Source: Heterodera schachtii (lineage: Eukaryota; Nematoda; Chromadorea; Rhabditida; Heteroderidae). From it: 64,000 nt of DNA. Position 1 is the first letter of the stretch. Every line of letters starts with the position of its first letter. Shown here piece by piece: positions 36,101-46,048 of the stretch. The DNA lies in contig SIJG01000063.1 in the NCBI GenBank assembly GCA_023374025.1, positions 310,001 to 374,000 of the forward strand, read 5' to 3'. Below the pieces are notes generated by a model that had not been told where the DNA came from, did not search any database, and was given only the letters and a program-made list of their open reading frames with translations. The position numbers and the translations under genes were made by a program.

Positions 36101-37206
36101 CAATATCTTCTAATCCTTAATTATGCATTTTTCTACCTAAAAAACGAAGTTCATTCATTAACAAAATTATATATATATTCTTTAAATTTAAAAATTGTAT
36201 AATCATTCGCTTAATTATTATTTCCTTAATTTAACAAATTTTACCTTCGTCTACTTAATTATGCATTTTTATACAAAAAATGACATTCCTAAATGATAAA
36301 TTGTTTCCAAATTGATATTCCAATCATTAATTATGCATGTATTTTATTAAAAACGTGAATAAAATGACAAAATTACACAATTGCTGTATAAAATAGAGTA
36401 ATAAAACGGCATATGCGTGTGTGAGAGATAGAGAGAGATACAATGAGTGGTGAATGGTGAACAAGACAATTACAATTTGTGCTGACAAAATAGTTATAAT
36501 GAATGGTTAAGACTAGAAACATTATAATCAGCTCCTATTATCCTTCCCAACATAAAATTTTTGCATAGAATTAAATATTACAGATCAAAGATTACCAATA
36601 TTTCGTCTAATCATTTTTGGAGATATCGATTATTGGCTCAATCTAATGTTTTTTGCATAATATTTGACTTTTTGTTTTTATATCTAAAGCCTTGGTTGTT
36701 AACCACATCATAATTAAGTATTATTCTACGGGTTTTAAGCACGTATTTCATTTTTCATCATGTAGAACGTTTTTACCTCTCAAAGGCAACTCATATTATT
36801 TTGCATCACCACTGAAGAATTCTACGATTTCCATCAATGAACTGCTCAAGTGTCGACCTTATTCAGTTAAAAAACATTGCGTAGATGTGAGAAAATAAGA
36901 CTATCCCTGTCGGTGGAGAGTAGTTAAGACCCGGCTATATCACCATATTCTGCATAGTTTTAAGCAGTTGTTTCAAGATTAGTGCTCTTTTACCCATTTT
37001 TATTTTATTAGGTAATCAAAACATGATCTATCTTTAAAATCGTCGATGGCCATTACGTCTATTGAACGTCTAAATATTCCCCAAAAATCAAGTGCATCAA
37101 TTATTAAAGTAAAGTCTGCGAAAGGCTGTAATTTTGAAAGAAAATCTGCAACACAAATTGTTTAAACATAGTTTAGCAATCCTACTCTTCCCTTGGTTCA
37201 CTATCT

Positions 37207-37404
37207 TTATTGGGTTAAGTATACCCTAATTGGTAAATGGGTAACCGTCTTCAAGCGTAAGAAATTTGATTGAAATGCAGATTGCTCATCCATCTCATTG
37301 TTTGTCATTATCTTTGCATAAGTATTTCCGTCTATCTCGATTTTTTGATTGTTTGGTGCACTTCTTAAATAAAAAGAATCAGAGCCTACCATCCTGCCAT
37401 TCAC
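37207..37404 (-). pseudogene. Coding remnant in the right arm of the palindrome
   Basis: A 65-codon frame reading GRMVGSDSFYLRSAPNNQKI, then DGNTYAKIMTNNEMDEQSAF and LKTVTHLPIRV. The composition looks like real protein. The mirror region in the left arm (about 28595-28790, plus) keeps GNTYAKIMTNN and NFLRLKTVTHLPIRV but is broken upstream. It lies just downstream of the polymerase motif A relic in reading direction, so both may come from one former gene. Family not recognised. Confidence 0.4.
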
Positions 37405-39123
37405 TTTGTCCGGTAAAATAGAATATCTAATTTTCTGGCTTCAACCAAAAGTTTGAGGATTGTCAAGGTTTAGAGTTTATCTTCGTGGAATTTAACTCGA
37501 CTTCTTCTTTCAGCACATGTACAGTTGTTAACTAATCGAGTAGTAAAATTAACGAAGGTCAGAGAGAAATGAAGTCAAATAGAAATTTTTTCATTCGGTC
37601 TTCAAATTCGCTCATTTCTTTGTTGTTCATTAATATTTTCACGATCTCGCACCCTAATACATTTACAACTGGACAACTTGACTTAGTAAATTCTTAACGT
37701 TTTTGCATTCCTCTCCTTCTCTTTACCAATTATTTTTCAAATTGTACATCAATATAAATCGTCTAACTGCACGCATGCTAAACATATGCGTTTACTTCTA
37801 TTGCCCCTTCTTTTTGTTTCCAACTATTCATCCACATAATAATAGCCAATTTTCCAAGTGTTCAGTTGAAAGATTGTTGATCCGGAAATATTGTATACAG
37901 GCCCTATAATAGTCATAGACTCCCTAGTACATCAATTACATAGTGCTACTCAAAATAAGCTGCTTCCGTAACAATGCGTTCATTCTTTTAGACATCAAAT
38001 AATATTTTATTTTAATCATATTTTATTTTTATTTTACTTTTTTATTTGAATTAATTTGAATTTTATTTTTAATTCTACTTAAATTTTCATTTGAATTTAT
38101 TTACATATGACAATGTGGGGTATGATCGAAAGATGTTCAAACCTACGGAGTTGTTCAGAACCTCTATTCAATTCCTATTGATCGGAGGTGTTTCACCATT
38201 TGGGAAGAGAATAATATGATTGATAGGGCAAATTTTGACTAAAATGAAAGGTCCTTCCTATGTTGTCTCTCTAATTATCTTTTGAAACTGACCAGCCTCT
38301 CTTAAGGTCATTTCGCCGCTCAGCACGGCATAAAAGGCAATTTTAACCGTGCACCGCTTAACCCTTGCATGATATCTTCACTATTTTCAATATTTTTCTT
38401 GTTTTAATTGTTTTTTCTTTGAAATTTTTCTAAAAATTTAATTTTTGTTTAATCAATCAAACAAATTTTTTTTACTTTAAATTTTTAACCAAATGAACAG
38501 AATATGAGTATGTTAATTATTGTAAAATATAATTTATTAAGAAATAAATTTAATTCATTTATTAAAAATATAAAATAATGATAAGAATATGTGTATAATT
38601 AATATTATATATTTTTTCTAATTAATTTTTTCAATATAAAATATCATTCTTCCATTAATTAAAAAGGTTTTTGCTTAGCAATAAGTTTAAAAAACCAATA
38701 GGCATAAGCGTGCCATGCTACCATCTCCGCCTCCATTCTGACATGAAATTTTTAACGGTTTATTATAATTTTTTGTGTAAAAGATGTCCTAAAGGCAAAG
38801 GTTTTAGCCAGAAAATGCCCTTGAAGACGATAAATTCAGGTAGAAAATTCTTAAACTACCTTCATAAATTAAAAATAATTGTAAAAAATGCCCTAAGGCA
38901 TATGTGTTTAGGAATTCTTAACGGTTTTTCATAACTAAAATATTTGTGTTAAAAATACGTCATAGTCACAGTTTTACAAAAAGAGGGAAAATAACCATAG
39001 GCTACCCTTCCACCTCCCTTCTGACATGAAACTGATAGATTTTTTTCTAATTAAAAATTTTTTGTGCAAAAAAAAAAAAGTATTTAAAGAAGTTTGTTAG
39101 TTAAAAAACTGAACCAATTTAAA

Positions 39124-39612
39124 ATGAAGCGTTTAAAAAGAAATTCGTCAAATAAAAAAATGAAAAAACCCCGAATTTCCAAAAACTCTGATCAACAGCA
39201 GGAAGGAATTAAACCATGTATTAAAAAAATCGAAGAATATACAACTAATAGTAAGAAGTTTAGACTATTGCGTTCAAAATCAAAGTTTGTCGTGGAAAAC
39301 ATTGAGAAATGCCCAAACCCAACCAAAGAATTAGAAAATTGTATAAAAACATCAATTGATGAAGCCATTACTGACGCTAAAAGGAAATTGGGTGGAGCAG
39401 ACAAAGCTGGAGTTATAATTTCATCAGAAATGTTAGAGCAAGGTGACATCATTGTACCAATAAGACCAATTAATTCAAATATTGCAGAAGCAGTCTTTAA
39501 CCAATTTATTAAAGTGGAACAAAGTTTATCAACAAAAAATATTAATCTTTATGGATCACCTTTTACAATTACTGTAACTGTTCTTAACATTAATGATTTG
39601 AGAAATAAATAA
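39124..39612 (+). CDS. 162-aa protein of the palindromic element, right copy
   Basis: Mirror of the gene at 26409-26897. I count eight substitutions in 489 bp (five change an amino acid: H/Q, I/V, K/R, S/A, I/V) and no indel. DNA just past the stop codon differs by an insertion of about 100 bp and many mismatches. The changes are mostly conservative. The upstream TATTTAAA box is kept (39081-39088). Function is unknown beyond the tentative polymerase-associated domain; the intact frames in both arms suggest selection or recent gene conversion. Confidence 0.65.
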   Translation: MKRLKRNSSNKKMKKPRISKNSDQQQEGIKPCIKKIEEYTTNSKKFRLLRSKSKFVVENIEKCPNPTKELENCIKTSIDEAITDAKRKLGGADKAGVIISSEMLEQGDIIVPIRPINSNIAEAVFNQFIKVEQSLSTKNINLYGSPFTITVTVLNINDLRNK

Positions 39613-40822
39613 ATTATTATAATTTTTATTTCTCTAAAAGTCTGCAGTGTTTACTGCAATTAAAAAATTTCTTTACTTGAAATTTTTAACTAAATGAACA
39701 GAATATGTTAGTTAATTTGAGGTTTAAGATCAAAAAATTCTTTTTTTATTTGCCTTTTTTTATTGATTAAGAATATTTATCAAAATATTTACCAAAAAAC
39801 CCCTCAACTTTACTTCAACATATTCTTTTTCAAAAATATAACAACTAATTATTGATTTGAAGGTATTTATTATCATTTATTTTAAATAAACTATGTTATT
39901 AAATAAAAAGTATATGAGTTATATATTGCATTCTAAAAAACGTTATTTTACAATTAATTTTTTCAATAAAAAATATTATTATTTTGTTTAGCAACAAATA
40001 AAAAAATACACTATAAGGACAAATTTACCATGCTACCCCTCCCCTTCTGATATGAAATTGATAAGATTTTTAATTAAAAAACTTTTCTTTTGTGTAACAA
40101 ATGGTCTACAGGTAAATTGAGCAAAAAAAAAATGTCTTTGGAGACCACCCATTCTGGAAGAAAATTCTGGAACAAAAAGTAAAAATGCCTTAAGGTTTAT
40201 GTTAAAAATCAACCAGAAGGATTGGGTCAGTTACCCCACACTTCCTCCCTCTGAATAGGGGTAGAAATCTGTTTACTTTTTAAAAAATGGTTCACACATT
40301 TTTATTTAAAAATGGTCCACACATTTATTGCAAAAATGGTTCACACTTTTATTTTAAAAAATGGTTCACACAGTTTTATTTTTAAAAAATGGTCTTAACT
40401 TTTTTTATTTAAAATTACAAAAATGGTACACTCTTTTATTTTTAAAAATGGTCAACACCTTTGGATAGTAAAAAAAAATGAAGTTTAATTCAAAAAAATT
40501 ATTCGCAGCCAAGGGGGCTCGAACTTTAGGGGCCAAAATCTGGTGGACTAACTACTGACTAGAGAAACTCAAAAACTTCTTTTTTTATTTTATTTTTTTT
40601 TACATTTTTCTCATAACTTTTTGAAAGTTAACAATTTTTTTTTTTGAAAATTTTCTGGCTAACGGAGAACAATTAGAGCTATTAAATGATATCAATAATT
40701 AAAAATTTGGTTTCTTTACAGCAAAGTTATAAGCAAAATTTTTTATTTGGATGGTTTTAAAGAATGAACGCTTTATTTATGATGAAAAGCAGCAAAATAA
40801 GGGACATTGTAGCGAATTTGTT

Positions 40823-42088
40823 TCAATTTTGCTGGGGAGAAATATGAATTACATTTAAATTTTGCTTAAATATTATTGGAAATTCATCCCGAAATGCTTG
40901 CCGATATTCCGTGCTAAAATTAAAAAAAAAACAATATGTATTAATTTAAATTATTTTAATTGTAATTTGCCTCGTAAAAAATAAAATGGGTCCATTCGAT
41001 GTTGCGCTAATGTTCAATAGAATGGCAGTGATTAGTTGCCCAAACCAAGCAGTGATCGGAGAGGGAATTAAATGCTTGATCAAAGAAATAAAAAGCATAC
41101 AGATCAAATAGCCTCCAATATTCACTGTGATAATGCAAGAAAGTGCTCGAAAAACTCGATGATTAATCGAATCAGCTGAGGGTAAACCTAAATTAATGGC
41201 AATTAAAATTTAATTACCTCCTTAAGCATTAATTACCGGCTGATTTAAATTTGATCACCATTCCAACAAGCAAATAAATAATTAAAGTCATTATGATGAT
41301 CAACAAATAAATAATAACTCGAAAGATTGGCGCAAGCTAAAATAATTATCGTTAATTTTATGAATTTTAAATTACCATTATAATGTCGACAAAACAACCG
41401 GTGATCATCACATCACCGTGCAAGTTTCCATGATTAAGCACATTAAAACTGACTAAGCAGCCATACAACACAGAAATAATTGTAACCAATGCCAAATACA
41501 AACGCATTTTGAATTTATTATGCCTAATAAATTTAATTTATAAACTAATTAAGGATAATACATACATTTCACCAAAAATTAGGATGATTAGTCGGTCAAC
41601 GCCGGTGAAAAGCATGAAAGATAAGTTTGAAGCTGTTAATAATTTAGTAAATTATAAAAATTAATATTTAAATAAATTACCAAAGCCAAATGCAGGGATA
41701 AATACAATCTTTGTGGCAAAACGATACTCAATTAGATTTTGTCCAGAAAATGCGGTATAAACGAACAAAAAATGGCCAGATTGGTGAATAATTTCAAAAA
41801 AAAGAGCAAAGTGCCAAAAGATAATTAACGGTGCCATTGAGGGACCTAAAATAATAAATATTAATATTAATTAAAAATATATTTAATTACTTTGTCCTGA
41901 TGGTGACATAAATGACTGAACAATTGAGGACAATTCCCATGGTCGCGATGATGCCAAATATTGCAGCACAGCTGATCAATTTCCAGTTGGGAGTTTCATT
42001 TGCGAATTCCAAAAGGAACTTAAATTGATTAAAAATAATACTTATAATTAACAAATTTAATTACCGTTAAATTGCTCAGATCAGCCAT
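40823..42088 (-). CDS. Second Srsx-like chemoreceptor, eight exons, one frameshift
   Basis: Exons on the minus strand: 42088-42065, 42018-41891, 41845-41681, 41632-41566, 41523-41376, 41336-41237, 41187-40971, 40913-40823. Splice phases fit everywhere except inside exon 3, where a T8 run (about 41795-41802 on the complement) adds one base; without it the gene would be 313 codons with the stop. Features are a short N-terminus with N-x-T, TM1 CAAIFGIIATMGIVLNCSVI, SLNGTVNYLLALCSF, a VDRLIILIFG motif at the end of TM3, and ATSNGPILFFTRS at TM7. It is related to the receptor at 18127-21496 and more closely to the fragment at 43854-45170. Intron 7 appears to be GC-AG. It could be functional if the extra T is a sequencing error. 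Confidence 0.7.
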
Positions 42089-42119
42089 TATTCCAATACT
42101 TAACTAAATCACTGAAATT

Positions 42120-43840
42120 GAAAGAGTGTGCCAAATATTATAATATTTCTAATTATGTATAAAAAAAAAAAAGAAAGTTGTTTAATTTAAATAAAAGTAT
42201 TAATTTGCCTTTTTTACTTGTCAAATATTGGAAATGAAAGAATATAACATAAAATGGACATTTGCCATTTTAATTAAGCATTTTTCAGATTGGCAAATAT
42301 TTATGATTTTTTGTCTGGCCTTTAAATTCACCATACAATTTATTATTCAAGCAACTGTTAATTAAATTTAATGCCAAATGATTGTGGCAATGAAAACAAT
42401 TCGAATACTTTCAACAGTTCACCTGCCAATTAATTAATGAAATTACACGTTTTTCAGAAATAATTAAATGGCAATTTTACCCTTTTTCTCCAATAATTAA
42501 AGGTAAATTTACGCTTTTTTTCCAATAATTAACGGTAATTTTACGAATTTTTCTCCGATAATTAAATGGCAATTTTTCTGTTTTTGAGTTGTAATCATAT
42601 GTATGTACATGAAATGACAAATTAACTCTAAAAAGAGTTTGTATGACTAAGCATGCTAGGTCGAACCGAAAATGGTCTCAGTAAGGGCGAACCGAAAATA
42701 GTGTCAATAAAAATATTTAAATTTAATTATTTTAAAGCAAAATTTTTTAAATTGAATATTTATAATAATTTTAAAATTTCAAATAACAATGTAATTTCGA
42801 GGTTTAACTTTTCTTAGATGTTTTTTCTTCAAATATTCTGATCAAAATAAATGCTAACTTTCGTACCATTAATAAATGCAGAATAATTTTTGAATTTTAA
42901 CATTAGTGGAAAAAGAAAAGGGATGAAGAAAACTTTATGGGGAAAAAAATCCATGAAATTTATGGGAAAACGAATGAATTTACGAAAATATTGCGTGAAA
43001 TTAAGTAGAAAATTAGTAGATTTGTTTTTTTTTATAAAATGAAAAATCCTCTAATAAGCTACTTGCCAATCAATTTGATGGCTTCAAGATTTGAAATTAA
43101 AATTTTCGTTTCGATGTAAATTTTTTTTTGGTCGGAGATCGAATGCTTTTTAGTATTCTTTTTTAGTTTTTTTTTAATAATTGTCTAATTAAATTTATTA
43201 TTTTTCGAGACCGAATTAATTGTATAATTAAATTTAAATATTTTTATTGACACTGAGACCATTTTCGGTTCGCCCACACATTATAGTAAATAAATTAATA
43301 TTTATATTATTTCAAACATAATAATTTTTAAATATAAATAACAATTAACACTTTATAATAAGACAATCATAATAAATCTTAAATTATTTATTTTGAAAAT
43401 AATTTATTTTAATTTTATATCAACAATATCAGGAAAATTAGTTGCTATAATCTCCTAGGTTCAAAATATATTATAAAAAATGAGAAGTGCATTTAATAAA
43501 AATGAGAAAACAAAAAGTGTAAGTTTATTGAGATTTAAAAATATTAAAATAAACGCATTAATTAAATACATTATTATTATTATTATTATTAAATTTGTTA
43601 CAATAATTATTTTGCTTTTAATTTTTAAATAAATTATTTTGCTTTAATTTGATCACTTGCACTTTTTCGTGCTTCGCCCAACCTTGCATAAATGTTGAAA
43701 ATAGATTGCTTTTATTTCTTAATTAACGGTTGACCATTAATTAATAGTAAACGATTTAGGGTGGGAAAATTGGGAAACCTGTTGATGTCCGAAACAATTT
43801 TTATGCACACATTTACAAATTTCAATGGTTGCTCAAATAT
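42120..43840. other. Intergenic AT-rich DNA between receptor genes
   Basis: No gene seen. Two stretches read in opposite orientation with CGAACCGAAAATGGTCTCA (about 42662-42680) and GAGACCATTTTCGGTTCG (about 43256-43273), so an inverted-repeat element of about 610 bp may lie between them. TTTACC/AATTAAxGG units recur at 42450-42570, and an ATT microsatellite lies at about 43570-43590. Confidence 0.5.
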
Positions 43841-43853
43841 GCTTATTCAGATC

Positions 43854-45170
43854 CTAATTGTTTGAATTTAAATTTGGATTAGCTGGGACTAAGCGGATAG
43901 GCTGCTGATTTTGCTGTGGTACGATTCGGTTTGCAGCTGAACATCGTTTGAACACAAATGGAAACTCCGTTTGGAATGCACGGCGATACTCCGTAGTAAA
44001 AAAAATTCTAAAATATTTAAATTACCTCGTAAAATATAAAATGGGTACATTCGATGCCGAACTAATGTTCAATAAAATGACGGTGATCTCATGACAAAAC
44101 CAATCAGTGATCGGAGACGAAATTAATGGCTTGAGTGAATTCAAATAAATGAGGTTGATGAAATAGCCGCCAACATTAACCATGATGATGCAAAAAAGTG
44201 ATCGAAAAACACGATTGTTTAGCAAAGCAGCGGATGGAAAACCTTGGCAAATTAAATTGTGGGGTTAATTAAAGGGTGGCCGATCATTTCGTCACTGATC
44301 AGGTCCCCTGCGTACAATTAGCCGAGGGGGTGGGGGGGAAGGGGCGGGAAGTCAGGGCTGATATTTACAACGACTTTTTGTGAAAGTTTTGCGAACCCCC
44401 CGCCCCCCCCCCCCCCCCCCCCCTCCCGCACTAGTGCTGTTCGAGACCGAGACCGAAAAAACCCGAGACTTTTCTCGAGCGAGACTCGAGAGTCATAGCA
44501 CTACCCCGCACATCGTTTGTTCGCGGCGCTGCCTTTTAACAAATGTTCCAGAATTTTCAAGCGATTTTTATCACAAAATTTTGCCAAAAACATTTTTGTA
44601 AGAAAGTTTTCGGCTGGCCTTACGACAGATTTTGGGTAAAACCAATTTTGAAGAAGAAGATAATTTTAAAAGACAACTACCAAACAAATTCTTAAAAATT
44701 TTTCTCAGTGACGAAATGATAGGAAGCCAATTAAAGTGAAAATCAGTACCATGAGACAATTGTTTAAAATTGTTTGGTGCGAAGGTCAATGGAATTTTGC
44801 TTAATCACTAGGGAGAGGATTTTTATTGAGAAAATTCCAACTCAGAGGCCTAAAAAGACCGAAAAAATCCGAAATAGATGCGAAAAATGGTAAAATAGGT
44901 AAAAAAAAATTTTTTTTGAAAAATCTGTGTTTTTTTCAATGAAAATAAATTAAAATCGAAAAACCCTAAAAATCGAGGCCTCTTTATCACATACGAACTC
45001 GAATTAAATCATAGGAAAATCTTGAAAAAATCTCCGATAGCCCCAGTGATCATCAGATCACTATACACACTCATATTTTGATGTAATGTATTACATAAAT
45101 CCAAGCCAAAAACCATGCAAATAATTGTTATCGTACCTAAGTACAGTCGAATTTTGGATTTGCTGAGCGC
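43854..45170 (-). pseudogene. Truncated third chemoreceptor copy
   Basis: Three exon-like blocks match the second receptor: about 45170-45026 (SKIRLYLGTITIICMVFGLD, the fifth exon), 44242-44026 (VFRSLFCIIMVNVGGYFINL to ILYFTR, the seventh exon, again 217 bp), and about 44008-43854 (TEYRRAFQTEFPFVF to the stop). Exons 1-4 and 6 are missing. The gap 44270-45000 holds a C homopolymer and a hAT-like element. A partial tandem duplicate disrupted by insertion. Confidence 0.65.
44432..44503. mobile_element. hAT-like MITE, 72 bp
   Basis: Ends TAGTGCTGTTCGAGACCGAG and AGAGTCATAGCACTA. Flanking repeats TCCCGCAC (44424-44431) and CCCCGCAC (44504-44511) match at 7 of 8 bases. Same group as 9338-9442. 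Confidence 0.8.
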
Positions 45171-45555
45171 CTGAAAATAGGAAAAATTAAAAGTCTTTAC
45201 ACTGTAGTCATTAGAACCCTGAAATTGGGATCTGGATTGGAAGTGGGGAAGGAGAGGATTACCAGCATCCAAATCCTGGTTTTTCAAGAAAAAAATGATC
45301 ACAAATATGCTAAACACAAAATTATATATTTTTCTCATTCATTATAAAATTAATTTATAACAGAAAAATCTCTTCTTAATAAATGAATGATAATTATTGT
45401 TGGTTAAATAAATTAAGTTAAAATTTATATAATTTATGTTCAGCAGTTATTAATATCATTCGTTGCAATTGAAAGGAAAAATTGCTTTTCTGATGATTAA
45501 TCGGAGTGATCTGCAGCATGCTGATCATTATCGAAAACCAACATTGATCAGCGCT

Positions 45556-45627
45556 GGGTAGTTGGTCTAGTGGTATGATTCTCGCTTAGGGTGCGAGAGG
45601 TCCTGGGTTCAATTCCCAGACTACCCC
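45556..45627 (+). tRNA. tRNA-Pro (anticodon AGG)
   Basis: 72-nt cloverleaf. The acceptor stem GGGTAGT pairs with ACTACCC, with discriminator C. A box TGGTCTAGTGG. Anticodon stem CTCGC/GCGAG with loop TTAGGGT, anticodon AGG. T arm CTGGG/CCCAG with GGTTCAATTCC. No intron. A T6 terminator for RNA polymerase III follows at about 45632-45637. Confidence 0.95.
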
Positions 45628-46048
45628 CTACTTTTTTGGTGTCCAAAAACATTTTTGCGTGTTAATCTTATTATCTTGTTTAATTAAAACAGCTACACAT
45701 TATCATAACATCTTAAAATTAATTTAATTATATTAATTATTGTTTTTCAAAAAGTTGTAATTAAGAGCGTCTTAGTCATTATTAATTGAATTAAATTGAA
45801 TTTTTTTTCATTGTTTTTGATAAAATGAAAAATAAATGAATAGGAAGGAATCAACGATCAGCAGGAATAGAATGCGATTTTGCCATAAAAAAAAGTGAAT
45901 TTGCTAATTTTACTTTTAAAAATTGCCATTTTTTATTTTTAAATTCAATGAAAATTTTACTCTTTTTTTCGATCGCATCCCTTTGCAAAAAGGAAATTAA
46001 ATGCAAAAATATTTTCACGATTATTTCTGATCAAAAAACATTGTCAAT

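Larger units (their letters stand above)
25572..40552. mobile_element. 15-kb palindromic element, probably decayed Polinton/Maverick-like
   Basis: The left half (from 25572) reads as the reverse complement of the right half (to 40552) along almost its whole length, with a centre near 32,900-33,080. Outer ends share GTAGTTAGCC/GTTAGTCCACC and then a long match through GGCCCCTAAAGTTCGAGCCC. A 6-bp direct repeat TACTGA flanks it (25566-25571, 40553-40558). Arms keep about 90-97% identity near the centre and diverge with indels outward. Each arm has one intact 162-aa gene and broken coding remains, including a family B DNA polymerase motif A-like stretch at 28399-28500. Length and 6-bp duplication fit Polintons; no integrase or capsid gene is recognisable. 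Two head-to-head copies, a giant foldback, or an assembly artefact are the alternatives. Confidence 0.6.
33085..40556 (-). repeat. Right arm of the giant palindrome
   Basis: Reverse-complement partner of the left arm. It is about 180 bp longer in sum because of scattered indels. Confidence 0.9.
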
